A DNA stretch of 64,000 nucleotides from JAVBTR01 sp031556065 (GTDB taxonomy: Bacteria > Bacillota > Clostridia > Christensenellales > Aristaeellaceae), in NCBI GenBank assembly GCA_031556065.1, contig JAVBTR010000078.1:15818-79817 (forward strand), given 5' to 3'. A program made the translations under genes and the position numbers. Under the pieces are notes generated by a model. It saw nothing but the letters and a program-made list of their open reading frames with translations, searched no databases and was not told where the DNA came from. Shown piece after piece: positions 26,601 to 34,123 of the stretch (positions are counted from its first letter, which is position 1; each line of letters starts with the position of its first letter).

Positions 26601-27117
26601 CTTAACCATGAGTGAGCTGCCGGCGCTGCCCTCCTTTATGCAGCAAAAAACCATTGGGGCGGCGGACCGGGGCACAGCGGTACATATGGCTCTTTCGAAA
26701 CTGGCCTTTGAAGGAGATATTCAAGGGGAATTAGAACAAATGGTATTCAGGGGGCTTTTAACAAAGGAGCAGCGGCAAAGCATTCCCCTTAAATGGCTCC
26801 AAGGCTTTGAAAAAAGCCAGCTTTGCCAAAGGATGAAAAAGGCCAGTGAGGTCAAGCGGGAATGGGCCTTTACCTACCGGCTGTTTCCCCAGCATGAAAC
26901 CCTGGTTCAAGGGGTCATGGATATGTGCTTTTTAGAGGAGGACGGCTGGGTCTTATGCGACTATAAAACCGATGCCGCCTGTGATGAAAGGACCCTTCTT
27001 GAAAGGTATGAAAAGCAGGTAGCCATTTATAAAAGGGCCCTTGAAGACATTACCGGCATTCCAGTTAAAGAAGCTTGGCTGTTTGCGCTGAGGGAAGGAG
27101 AGGCTTATGAAGTATAG
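23650..27117 (+). CDS. addA: AddAB helicase-nuclease subunit A
   Basis: A 1155-residue UvrD-type helicase with Walker A SAAAGSGKTAVL (residues ~22-34), VDEYQDV as motif II, and motif VI around LLYVGMTRA. The C-terminal RecB-like nuclease has GVMDMCFLEEDGW and LCDYKTDA. With AddB it resects double-strand breaks at Chi sites. ATG 23650 follows AGAAGGAGGG; an open frame to 23554 covers the parS and promoter and is ignored. addB, usually directly upstream, is absent here. A linker at residues ~885-925, rich in Ser/Thr/Pro, is encoded by a DnaA-box cluster (26305-26425). Confidence 0.93.
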   Translation: MTKWTPEQQQAIEANNPELLISAAAGSGKTAVLIQRILRLLQGGASVDRMVIVTFTKAAAAQLREKLSQKLLEKAAEGDLVAKAQLALLPVTQIGTIHGFCGAILKEQFQVVGLDPGAKQLDTARKDKLFEKAMSDTLDACYENPAEAFGALSAAFSDKDIEAMARGLYGFMMSLRDPFGWLETHTTQCYSAQSLAAHPFIQVLLNLCRVQLTGLEDESDKLFKQMESPRANSKWLPVLQSDKQYYESLKAAAGSGYGALASLKGYKFATAPTILKLEGEELKWHEAMKKLRSRFKEGLQKAIEDIPAELEQKAQDLNRMQPCLQGLGEVVKTFHETFQAYKRQENGLDFNDLIHLTIDVLKNEEARKTIQGQYDHLFVDEYQDVGDAEEGIFQAIHYEKNNLFMVGDVKQSIYRFRLCDPTLFLNKQETFSLDENAAQRKIFLNKNFRSEPRVLSTVNQVFETVMTKAVTELAYDDLAHLYPGREENKCDRAELLLVPYEKYVDGQGVAVAKYLGEFECLAKRILAQRERAIFDGHTGQMRKTRFRDMTVLLPKIKGIGPDLAAYLKEYGIPAYADSEEAYFDLPEVQRMMALLNVLNNPRQDICFLSVLKLPLFAFSEEELADIRLAHGGKQVSFYEAFCHWAKENEKSLATLEKLDQWRFRIAHIPLDAMVWELMKESGLYLYAGTQKGGHVRQANLRLLCEYAANYVKVGQGGLDGFLRLGVSVGDEGEAKTAKALSPKDDLVRIMTIHKSKGLEFPVVYMLGLGGDLHLAENRKLRPHKNLGIGIPYVEPALRITRKTLAQTAITAQNVLEDKAERARLLYVGMTRAVEKLVMIGTASKLPNPNWDLSGEYGIFSAKSYLDWLCMVPNAGAQINQQLENPLSTTYPQTATPYDITVLPAFIPEAVDNVENLSTALSTLIHPFQGDLDALTLKRLERSNALAQEPLPLKTSVSAISKNAPLAAQEETMETKAAEAWAIPPLTMSELPALPSFMQQKTIGAADRGTAVHMALSKLAFEGDIQGELEQMVFRGLLTKEQRQSIPLKWLQGFEKSQLCQRMKKASEVKREWAFTYRLFPQHETLVQGVMDMCFLEEDGWVLCDYKTDAACDERTLLERYEKQVAIYKRALEDITGIPVKEAWLFALREGEAYEV
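26305..26425. other. DnaA-box cluster inside addA
   Basis: Within 121 bases are TTATCCACA at 26316-26324 and 26395-26403, its complement TGTGGATAA at 26376-26384, TTATCCACC at 26407-26415 and 26417-26425, and TTATCAACA at 26305-26313. Three are perfect. They encode a low-complexity protein linker (LSTALSTLIHP and similar), where sequence is free to drift. Density exceeds that of the oriC candidate itself. A DnaA-titrating or regulatory site is the natural inference. Confidence 0.6.
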
Positions 27118-27916
27118 AAACATGGATTACCACCTGCATACCCTTTATTCCATGGATGGAAAGCAATCGGTTTACCAGCTGGCTCAAAGGGCGGCAGAGC
27201 TGGGGCTTGATGAAATCTGCCTTACGGAGCATATTGAACCAGGGCACCCCTCCAAAGGGATCGACCGGCCTCCTGACTACCCTTTGTGGTTTAAGGACAT
27301 TCAGTTGGCCAGGGAAAGCTTTCCACAGCTTGCCATACGGGCGGGCATCGAAATTGGGGATAACCCCCTTCTCCGCAGGGGAATAGAAGCAGGCCTGGAT
27401 GCGCTTCCCCTGGATTACCGCCTGCTTTCATTGCATTTGGTAGGGGGGGTGGACCCATACGAGCCCATCTATTACGAGGGCAAAACCCAGGAGGAAGCCT
27501 ATTTGGAATATGTGGAAGCCAAAGGGGAAAGCATATTGGCCTTTAGGGATTACGATGCCGTAGCTCATTTGGGTTATGTGTGCAAGTTTGCCCCTTACGC
27601 CCCAGAAATCCGGCCCTTGCGCTACCGCCATGCCCCGGAGGCTTTTGACAGACTTTTGCGTTTTATGGCACAGGAGGGCAAGGCACTGGAGATTAACGCC
27701 TCGGGGCTGATTCAAACCGATTCACCCATTCCAGGCCCGGATTTGATCCGCCGGTTTATTGAACTGGGAGGGGAGTTTTTTGTCTTTGGTTCAGACGCTC
27801 ATATGACACAGCGGGTATACCTGAACGTTTTAAAGGCCAAAGAGATCGCCTTAAGCCAGGGAGCCAGGTGGCAGGTGGGCTTCACCAACCGGGTCATGGA
27901 GGTGTACAAAATATAA
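27107..27916 (+). CDS. PHP-domain histidinol-phosphatase-like protein
   Basis: A 269-residue PHP-superfamily protein: DYHLHTLYS at the N-terminus, LTEHIE, and GSDAHMT near the end provide the metal-binding His and Asp residues. Length and layout match HisK-type histidinol phosphatases, which remove phosphate from L-histidinol phosphate. No other his gene is in the window, so a different phosphoester substrate is possible. The start overlaps the addA end by 11 bases, with GGAGAGG inside addA as ribosome-binding site. Confidence 0.82.
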   Translation: MKYRNMDYHLHTLYSMDGKQSVYQLAQRAAELGLDEICLTEHIEPGHPSKGIDRPPDYPLWFKDIQLARESFPQLAIRAGIEIGDNPLLRRGIEAGLDALPLDYRLLSLHLVGGVDPYEPIYYEGKTQEEAYLEYVEAKGESILAFRDYDAVAHLGYVCKFAPYAPEIRPLRYRHAPEAFDRLLRFMAQEGKALEINASGLIQTDSPIPGPDLIRRFIELGGEFFVFGSDAHMTQRVYLNVLKAKEIALSQGARWQVGFTNRVMEVYKI

Positions 27917-28057
27917 AAGTGGGGAAGCAAAGGCTTAAATCGACAAAATTATGTCAAAAAAGGGTATTTTATAATACAATATATTCCTAAATGTTGACAG
28001 AAGTGGTAATGTATGTCATAATCAGCAAAGTTAGCAGGGTTGAAAGGAGGATATTTC

Positions 28058-28954
28058 ATGGACGTAACGTGCGAAATTGTCTATTATCATCACAGTGGGT
28101 TTACTGTGGCCGTGGAGGATACCCTATTGGTGTTCGATTACTGGGAAGGGAATGGCGCCTTAAGCGAAGACAAGCGCTTAACCAACCAGCGGCTGGCAAA
28201 CTATCAAAACGTGTTCGTGTTTGCCTCTCATGCCCATCACGACCATATGGATCCGGTGATCTACACCTGGCAATGCGAAAACCCGATTATCTACATCACC
28301 GCCTTTGACGTGCCTGTAGGCACCCGGGGGCGCAGGATGGCCCCGGGTGATGAAATGCTCCTAAAGGAAGGGGTTCGGGTGAAAGCCTTTGGCTCCACGG
28401 ATACAGGGGTCAGCTTTCTGGTGAACATCTATGGGCTTCGGGTGTTCCACGCAGGGGATTTGAACCTGTGGCACTGGCAGGCAGAATCCTCTCTTCGGGA
28501 AATCGAAGCGGCGGAAAAAGCCTTCGATGAAGCGGTAACACCCATTACACACGAAACGGTGGACATTGCCATGTTCCCGGTGGACCCCCGCCAGGGACAC
28601 CTGTTCGATGCGGGGGCCAACCACTTTATTCTTCGGGTAAAGCCCAAGGTATTTATACCCATGCACTGGCAAAACCGGCCCGAGGTGGCTGTGGAATACG
28701 CCCGCCGGGCCACCAATAAGCAAACAGGGGTGTATGCCCTGACCAAGCCCCGGGAAAAGATGATTGTGGAATTTAAAGAAGGGGCGCTGTATATTCAGGT
28801 GATCAACCAAAGGGAAACCCCCGTGGTTAAAGAAATCCCCAAAGAGGAGCCGAAAAAGGAACCCGCAGAGGTTACCTATTTTACCAAGGAGGATCCCTTT
28901 CTTGAAAGCGATTTGCCTGTGAATATCACCAAGGAGGATGGGGAATTACTTTAA
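28058..28954 (+). CDS. Metallo-beta-lactamase-fold hydrolase, UlaG-like
   Basis: A 298-residue protein with the HxHxDH metal motif (SHAHHDHMD, residues ~55-62), VFHAGDLN with the bridging Asp, and a later PMHWQN segment. This is the layout of MBL-fold hydrolases near UlaG. The last ~50 residues are a charged tail (EIPKEEPKKEPAE) beyond the fold. The ATG at 28058 follows AAAGGAGG; an upstream in-frame ATG lacks a site. Substrate unknown. A promoter for the following gene begins at its stop codon. Confidence 0.82.
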   Translation: MDVTCEIVYYHHSGFTVAVEDTLLVFDYWEGNGALSEDKRLTNQRLANYQNVFVFASHAHHDHMDPVIYTWQCENPIIYITAFDVPVGTRGRRMAPGDEMLLKEGVRVKAFGSTDTGVSFLVNIYGLRVFHAGDLNLWHWQAESSLREIEAAEKAFDEAVTPITHETVDIAMFPVDPRQGHLFDAGANHFILRVKPKVFIPMHWQNRPEVAVEYARRATNKQTGVYALTKPREKMIVEFKEGALYIQVINQRETPVVKEIPKEEPKKEPAEVTYFTKEDPFLESDLPVNITKEDGELL

Positions 28955-28983
28955 TTGACAAGCCCCCCCTAATTTGCTAGAAT
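28955..28983 (+). promoter_or_regulatory. Sigma-A promoter for the DUF1858/ferritin-like genes
   Basis: TTGACA (28955-28960), a 17-base spacer holding a run of seven C, and TAGAAT (28978-28983). The -35 overlaps the stop codon of the MBL gene. Both hexamers are close to consensus. Confidence 0.78.
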
Positions 28984-29020
28984 AGCAGGCGAATCGATGT
29001 TTTTTAAGGAAGTGTGAACA

Positions 29021-29224
29021 ATGGAAGTAACCAAGTCTATGTCCATCGGCGAAGTGCTTCGCCAAGACCGCAATACAGCCCGTATTTTTATGGAATTTGG
29101 CATGCACTGCCTGGGCTGCCCCCACGCCACCATGGAAAGCCTGGAGGACGCTTGTGCGGCCCACGGCGCCAACGCGGATGAACTGGTCCATCAGCTCAAC
29201 GAATTTTTTGCCAACAACCAGTAA
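29021..29224 (+). CDS. DUF1858 redox-disulfide domain protein
   Basis: A 67-residue protein with the signature of the hybrid-cluster-protein-associated domain: SIGEVLRQ, FMEFGMHCLGCPHA with CxxC, then ETLEDAC-like ESLEDACAAHG. Such domains are thought to shuttle electrons or bind metals near HCP or other nitrosative/oxidative stress enzymes. It lies just upstream of a ferritin-like protein, suggesting stress or iron handling. It has its own promoter, and a hairpin follows. Confidence 0.88.
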   Translation: MEVTKSMSIGEVLRQDRNTARIFMEFGMHCLGCPHATMESLEDACAAHGANADELVHQLNEFFANNQ

Positions 29225-29230
29225 GCTTAG

Positions 29231-29263
29231 AAACGGCATTTCTTAAATGGAGTGCCGTTTTTT
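29231..29263 (+). terminator. Hairpin with T-run between DUF1858 and ferritin-like genes
   Basis: AAACGGCA (29231-29238) pairs with TGCCGTTT (29253-29260), followed by more T. It resembles a rho-independent terminator, perhaps partial, since the next gene starts only 17 bases later and has no visible promoter of its own. Confidence 0.75.
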
Positions 29264-29279
29264 GCGTGAAGGAGGCAAT

Positions 29280-29747
29280 ATGCTTACACAAAATGAAAAG
29301 GATGCCCTGAATATTGCCTGCGAAATGGAGCGGCGGGGCATTATGATCTACCGCCGGGCCCAGATGCTGGCCAAGGATGAAAATGTGATTGCCCTTTTAA
29401 AGCGCCTGGAGGGGGATGAATTTACCCATCTGGGCCAGTTCAGCGCCATGGCAGAGGGAATCAGCCCAGAGGAGGATTTGGGCGAAAAGCGGGTTTTGCT
29501 TGCAGCCTATGCTCAAAAGGCCCTTTTAAAGGGCGGTGTGATGGAGCTGGTGCGGGATGAGGCCCTGCAAAGCGCGAAAAAGCTCATCGCCCACGCCATT
29601 GGAGATGAACTGGCTGCTGTGGAAACCTATCGGGAATACAGCGCCCAATCGGAGGACCCGAAGGTGAAGGCCGCTTTTTTGCTGATTAGCCGGGAGGAAG
29701 AAAAGCATTTGGCGTCCCTTGAAGAAATTTCCAGCCAGATGGATTAA
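29280..29747 (+). CDS. Rubrerythrin/ferritin-like di-iron protein
   Basis: A 155-residue four-helix protein with two EExxH-type repeats: EMERRGIMIYRRAQ and EGDEFTHLGQF in the first half, then ETYREYSAQ and SREEEKHLASL in the second. This matches the di-iron site of rubrerythrin-like proteins; the C-terminal rubredoxin domain is absent. It likely reduces peroxide or stores iron. ATG 29280 follows AAGGAGGC; a longer open frame runs through the hairpin and is ignored. Confidence 0.83.
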   Translation: MLTQNEKDALNIACEMERRGIMIYRRAQMLAKDENVIALLKRLEGDEFTHLGQFSAMAEGISPEEDLGEKRVLLAAYAQKALLKGGVMELVRDEALQSAKKLIAHAIGDELAAVETYREYSAQSEDPKVKAAFLLISREEEKHLASLEEISSQMD

Positions 29748-29820
29748 TTTTCATGGTTAAAACGTTTTGTCCTATGATACTTTTCCGCTAATAAAATACG
29801 TAAGTGAGGAATGAACGAAC

Positions 29821-30927
29821 ATGGAGATGCTTTATCAGTACATTCTGCAGATTCAGTGGCAGCAAGTGGTTATGTGGGCCATCGGCGGGTTGCTTATTTA
29901 CCTGGCCATTGCCAAGGAAATGGAACCCTCCCTTCTGTTGCCCATGGGCTTTGGGGCCATTTTGGTCAACCTGCCCCAATCTGGTGCCATTGGTGTGGAC
30001 GGCGCCCTGACCCACTTGTTTAACGCCGGTATTTCTAACGAGCTTTTCCCGCTGATTCTGTTTATCGGCATCGGCGCCATGATCGACTTTGGTCCTGTGC
30101 TGACAAACCCCAAGCTGATGCTCTTTGGGGCGGCGGCCCAGTTCGGCATTTTCTTCACCTTAAGCATGGCAAGGCTTTTCGGGTTTGAACTTCGGGATGC
30201 CATGTCCATCGCCGTTATCGGCGCGGCGGACGGCCCTACCTCTATTGTGGTGGCCCAGCAGCTGGGTTCCAAGTACTTAGGGGCCATTATGGTGGCTGCC
30301 TATTCCTATATGGCCTTGGTGCCGGTGGTACAGCCTCCGGTGATCAAGCTTTTAACCACCCAGAAGGAACGGCGTATCCGCATGCCCTACGAGCAAAAGA
30401 ACGTTTCCAAAACCACCCGGATTCTCTTCCCCATCATTATCACCATTGTGGCGGGGCTGGTCTCCCCCATGTCGGTTTCCCTGGTGGGCTTTTTGATGTT
30501 TGGTAACTTGATTCGCGAATGCGGCGTGTTGAACTCCCTTTCCGAAACCGCCCAGGGGGCCCTGGCCAACCTGGTAACCATTTTCCTTGGCATTACCGTT
30601 GCCACCCAAATGCATTATGAATCCTTTCTCCAGCCCGATACATTGTTGATCCTGGGCCTGGGCCTGGTGGCGTTCATCTTCGATACGGCAGGCGGCGTGC
30701 TCTTCGCTAAGTTCTTAAACCTGTTCCTTAAAAATAAGATCAATCCCATGATCGGAGCGGCAGGCATTTCCGCCTTCCCCATGTCCGCCCGTGTGGTGCA
30801 CAAGATGGGCTTAAAGGAAGATAACCAGAATTTCCTTTTGATGCATTCCATCGGCGTCAATGTTTCTGGCCAGATCGCTTCGGTTATCGCCGGCGGCTTG
30901 ATTCTGAGCATGTTCTTTGGCAAGTAA
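29821..30927 (+). CDS. Na+-translocating decarboxylase beta subunit (OadB/GcdB family)
   Basis: A 368-residue membrane protein with about nine or more helices, starting FQWQQVVMWAIGG-like and containing GAADGPTSIVVAQQLG, the conserved Na+-channel region of oxaloacetate, methylmalonyl-CoA and glutaconyl-CoA decarboxylases. The beta subunit decarboxylates carboxybiotin and exports Na+. Length is slightly under the usual 375-435. A tiny gamma-like gene follows at 14 bases, but no carboxyltransferase or biotin carrier is nearby, so the energy source must be encoded elsewhere. Confidence 0.9.
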   Translation: MEMLYQYILQIQWQQVVMWAIGGLLIYLAIAKEMEPSLLLPMGFGAILVNLPQSGAIGVDGALTHLFNAGISNELFPLILFIGIGAMIDFGPVLTNPKLMLFGAAAQFGIFFTLSMARLFGFELRDAMSIAVIGAADGPTSIVVAQQLGSKYLGAIMVAAYSYMALVPVVQPPVIKLLTTQKERRIRMPYEQKNVSKTTRILFPIIITIVAGLVSPMSVSLVGFLMFGNLIRECGVLNSLSETAQGALANLVTIFLGITVATQMHYESFLQPDTLLILGLGLVAFIFDTAGGVLFAKFLNLFLKNKINPMIGAAGISAFPMSARVVHKMGLKEDNQNFLLMHSIGVNVSGQIASVIAGGLILSMFFGK

Positions 30928-30940
30928 GGAGGGTATGATT

Positions 30941-31081
30941 ATGAAACTGGATTTTGGGGCTTTTGTTGATTCCTTCCGCTTTATGGGGATTGGCTTGGTA
31001 GGTATTTTCTGCGTTATGGGCGTGATTATTGGTTCCATTTATCTGTTGAACCGCTTTACCTCGAAAAAAACAGAGGAATAA
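30941..31081 (+). CDS. 46-residue membrane protein, OadG/gamma-like subunit
   Basis: An unusually short gene: MKLDFGAFVDSF, then one helix (residues ~15-37, GIGLVGIFCVMGVIIGSIYL) and a basic/acidic tail ending KKTEE. One helix plus a charged tail is the layout of OadG gamma subunits that assemble the decarboxylase. ATG 30941 lies seven bases after AAGGAGGG, which overlaps the oadB-like stop. OadG is normally ~80 or more residues with a hydrophilic tail, so this form is reduced. Assignment rests on position, topology and weak sequence likeness. Confidence 0.72.
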   Translation: MKLDFGAFVDSFRFMGIGLVGIFCVMGVIIGSIYLLNRFTSKKTEE

Positions 31082-31082
31082 G

Positions 31083-31137
31083 GGGTTTTAAAGGGCATAG
31101 CCCTTTAATGGGTTTGGGTGAAACCCAACGTAACCTA
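31083..31137. repeat. Hairpin module with the 31-base constant block
   Basis: AAAGGGCATAGCCCTTT (31090-31106) is next to an inverted exact copy (31107-31137) of the 31-base block seen at 12446-12476. The neighbouring palindrome differs from that at 12475, yet both are fully paired. It lies just downstream of the small gamma-like gene. Confidence 0.7.
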
Positions 31138-31152
31138 TTGAAAATGAAAAGC

Positions 31153-31201
31153 AATACCCAGGTCAAGGGCCGCTACGCTGCCTTGACCTGGGTATTTTTT
31201 T
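31153..31201 (+). terminator. Rho-independent terminator after the decarboxylase genes
   Basis: AATACCCAGGTCAAGG (31153-31168) pairs perfectly with CCTTGACCTGGGTATT (31181-31196), followed by a run of T to 31201. It isolates the decarboxylase transcript from the ABC operon that starts at 31271. Confidence 0.9.
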
Positions 31202-31270
31202 CATTTTCTAAAGAGTAATTAAAGATTTGCAGGCTATCATGAAAGCATCAACCAGCACAAAGGAGGTGAT

Positions 31271-32134
31271 GTGACCGTGACCGCTATGAAGAAGCGCCGG
31301 GAGGCATTCTATGGCCTCCTTTTTATGCTGCCCAGCTTGGCAGGCTGCGCAGTGTTCGTTGTAGCCCCTTTCTTAAGCGCTATTTACCGCTCCTTCACCG
31401 ATGGGTTCACAGGGCAATTCGCGGGACTAAGCTATTACCTCCAGGTATTGCAAAACCCCTCCTTCCAGCGAGCGGTTTTGAACACCCTGCGCTTTATGGG
31501 CCTGTGCGTGCCCCTATTGACTGCCCTTTCCCTGGGATTGGCCCTGGTGCTTTATCAGCCGGTGTACCGCAAAAACGCCTTACAGGCTGCCTTTTTAATG
31601 CCCATGGCCATACCGGCCGCGTCCGTGGCGCTTTTGTGGCAGGTGCTCTTTCACCAAAATGGTTTGCTTAACAGCCTTTTGCCCGTGGCTGTGGATTGGA
31701 TGCATTCAGACAACGCCCTCACTTGCCTGATTATCGCCTATATATGGAAAAACGCCGGTTATAACATGGTTTTATTCCTGGCGGGGCTTAGTGGCATTTC
31801 CCCTGCTTTATACGAAGCCGCTGCAGTGGATGGGGCGGGGGCTTGGAGGCGCTTTACCGCCATTACCTGGCCCTGTTTAAAGCCCACACTGTTTACAGTG
31901 ACGGTTTTATCCCTTTTAAACAGCTTTAAAGCCTACCGGGAAGCCTGGCTGGTAGCGGGGAATTACCCCCACAGCAGCATTTACCTGATTCAGCACACGT
32001 TGAACAACTGGTTTAACATGCTGGAGATTGAAAAGCTTTCCGCAGCCGCCACCCTGACAGCCCTGGTGATTTTAGGCCTGGTAGCCCTTTTAAACCGGGC
32101 TTGGGGCATTAAAAGGGAGGGTGGGGAGCCATGA
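31271..32134 (+). CDS. Sugar-type ABC permease, MalF/UgpA class
   Basis: A 287-residue membrane protein with about six helices and the EAA loop YEAAAVDGAGAWRRFTAITWP. It starts with GTG at 31271 or 31277, just after AGGAGGTGAT. It overlaps the next permease by four bases. It opens a tightly packed operon that also holds an efflux-type adaptor, a MacB-like protein and an unusual binding protein. No ATPase gene is present in the operon. Confidence 0.87.
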   Translation: MTVTAMKKRREAFYGLLFMLPSLAGCAVFVVAPFLSAIYRSFTDGFTGQFAGLSYYLQVLQNPSFQRAVLNTLRFMGLCVPLLTALSLGLALVLYQPVYRKNALQAAFLMPMAIPAASVALLWQVLFHQNGLLNSLLPVAVDWMHSDNALTCLIIAYIWKNAGYNMVLFLAGLSGISPALYEAAAVDGAGAWRRFTAITWPCLKPTLFTVTVLSLLNSFKAYREAWLVAGNYPHSSIYLIQHTLNNWFNMLEIEKLSAAATLTALVILGLVALLNRAWGIKREGGEP

Positions 32135-32973
32135 TGGGTAAATTCGTCCGCTCCCTTTTGCTTGGGCTGGGGGCATTGGTCGTTACCCTGCCGCTGCTGA
32201 TGACCTTCTTTGGCTCCTTCATGGGTAAAGCAGAGCTGTTTTCCCACATCGGCCCTGTGCTGGATGGGGGTACCGGCCAGGCCACCATGGTGTTATTTCC
32301 CAAGCTGCCAACCATTGCCCAATATGTGAAGCTGCTAATGGATAACCTGACGTTTCTTCGCATGTTCTGGAACTCCGTGCTCCTTTGCGTGCCAACCATT
32401 TTTTGTCAGGCAGTGGTAGCCACCCTTTGCGCCTGGGGCTTTGCCCACTACCGTTTTAAACTTTCAAACCCTCTATTTATGGCCTATATCGCTCTGATGA
32501 TGATGCCTTTTCAGGTAACCCTGGTTCCCACCTACCTATCCCTTGAACGGCTGAACCTGATCGATACCCCCCTTGCCATTATCCTGCCGGGAATCTTTTC
32601 CACCTTTGGTGTGTTCCTTTTGCGCCAGTTTTTCCACACAGTGCCCCATTCCTTAGTGGAGGCCGCAAGGATCGATGGCGCCAGGGAAGGCACCATTTTC
32701 CTAAGGGTAGCCCTCCCTTTGGCCATGCCTGGTGTGGCATCTATGATGGTACTAAGCTTTTTAGATAACTGGAACCTCATTGAGCAGCCCATGACCTTTT
32801 TAAAGGATCAGGCCTTGCATCCCCTATCCCTTTACTTAATGCGGGTGGGAAAAAGCAACGCCGATGTGGCCTTGGCTGCCTCCATTTTAACCCTGCTGCC
32901 TGCGTTGCTGCTGTTTTTCTACTGCGAAACTTACCTGGTAGCGGGCATTGCCTTGACCGGCATTAAAGAATAG
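32131..32973 (+). CDS. Sugar-type ABC permease, MalG/UgpE class
   Basis: A 280-residue partner of the preceding permease, with the EAA loop VEAARIDGAREGTIFLRVALP. The start overlaps its neighbour's stop (ATGA), and GGAGG lies shortly upstream. The two form a channel whose ATPase must be supplied in trans. It ends 14 bases before the adaptor gene, which has its own GGAGG. Confidence 0.87.
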   Translation: MMGKFVRSLLLGLGALVVTLPLLMTFFGSFMGKAELFSHIGPVLDGGTGQATMVLFPKLPTIAQYVKLLMDNLTFLRMFWNSVLLCVPTIFCQAVVATLCAWGFAHYRFKLSNPLFMAYIALMMMPFQVTLVPTYLSLERLNLIDTPLAIILPGIFSTFGVFLLRQFFHTVPHSLVEAARIDGAREGTIFLRVALPLAMPGVASMMVLSFLDNWNLIEQPMTFLKDQALHPLSLYLMRVGKSNADVALAASILTLLPALLLFFYCETYLVAGIALTGIKE

Positions 32974-32987
32974 GAGGAACACGAACC

Positions 32988-34121
32988 ATGGACAGGTTAC
33001 GGCAAACCGCTGGCAAGGCACTGGTTGCCTTTATGCTTCTGATGGCAGGGTTGACATTTTTAAACAGCCTCTTAAACCAGCTGACCATCCCCAACGTGCA
33101 AAAGACCCTGACCCAGCGGGGAACCTTGGAAAAGCGGTTCGAAGGCTCCGGCAAGCTGACCGCTGCCGAAAACACGCCCCTGTACACCCAAGAGAACCTT
33201 CGGGTAGGCAAGGTACATGTGGAAAAGGGACAGAAGGTGCAAAAAGGCGACCCGCTGATTACCCTGGAGGAAGCCGCCCTTCAGACCCTTCTTGGCACTT
33301 GCCAGGCGGAATACCATAAGGCCCTTCAAGACTATCTTTGGGCCAAGGCGGACACCAGCAAGGACACGGTTGAAAAGTACGAAAGGGCTGTGGCGGCGGT
33401 AGAAAAGGCGGAGGAGGCAGGCAAGCAGGGGGCTCTAGAGAACGCTATCCGAAACAGGGACCGGATTACAGGCATCCGCAATCTCTTGGAAAAGGAAGAG
33501 GCCTTGAAAGACAAAGAGGAAGCCCTTGGGGAAACCCGGGAGCTATACGAAAAACCCACCCTCTTCGCACCTAGCGACGGCACCATTACCGCCGTAAACG
33601 TTAAGCAGGGGGATGCCACCACCCTTTCCGCCTTATTGACCTTGGCCCCCAAGGGCGTGCCCCTTAAATTGACGGTTGCATTAAGCGATGAGGCTTTAAA
33701 GAATTTAGTCGTTGGGGATGAGGCCCAGATCACCCTTTCGGGGAAGACCTACACCTGCCCTATTGAAGCCCTGTCCCAAGGGGAAAAGGGTGCCGAGGCT
33801 TCTTTTACCCTGCCGGAAAACGCAGGGGCTCCGGATGTAAACGCCGAGGCGCGGATAACAAAGCGCACGAAAAGCTACGATATGCTGGTGCCCTTAAGCG
33901 CCCTTTACCAGGACGATGTGGGTTATTATGTCTACACCATTGAAACCAGGCAAACAGCTCTGGGCATTGAAAACACCCTTCGCCGGGCCGATGTGACGGT
34001 GCTTGATAAGGATGCCACCCGGGCTGCTATCCAAGGGGGTATCTCCAGCAGCGATACCCTGGTGCTTCGGGGGGACCGTGCTCTTTCCTCTGGGGACCGG
34101 ATTGTGGTAAGGGAGAATTAG
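32988..34121 (+). CDS. MacA/HlyD-like membrane-fusion adaptor
   Basis: A 377-residue protein with one N-terminal helix (residues ~8-28), a biotinyl-lipoyl half-motif (VHVEKGQKVQKGDPLITLEE), a ~90-residue coiled-coil hairpin rich in Ala/Glu/Lys (residues ~105-180), the returning half (LFAPSDGTITAVNVKQGD), and a C-terminal beta-barrel. This is the order in efflux adaptors such as MacA. It sits outside the membrane. Finding it inside a sugar-importer operon is unusual; the next gene, two bases on, encodes its likely MacB-like partner. Confidence 0.82.
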   Translation: MDRLRQTAGKALVAFMLLMAGLTFLNSLLNQLTIPNVQKTLTQRGTLEKRFEGSGKLTAAENTPLYTQENLRVGKVHVEKGQKVQKGDPLITLEEAALQTLLGTCQAEYHKALQDYLWAKADTSKDTVEKYERAVAAVEKAEEAGKQGALENAIRNRDRITGIRNLLEKEEALKDKEEALGETRELYEKPTLFAPSDGTITAVNVKQGDATTLSALLTLAPKGVPLKLTVALSDEALKNLVVGDEAQITLSGKTYTCPIEALSQGEKGAEASFTLPENAGAPDVNAEARITKRTKSYDMLVPLSALYQDDVGYYVYTIETRQTALGIENTLRRADVTVLDKDATRAAIQGGISSSDTLVLRGDRALSSGDRIVVREN

Positions 34122-34123
34122 CC

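Noticed and set aside
28361..28810. 149-residue minus-strand frame opposite the MBL-fold gene
   Set aside because: It mirrors the coding strand of a clear gene and has no start signal.
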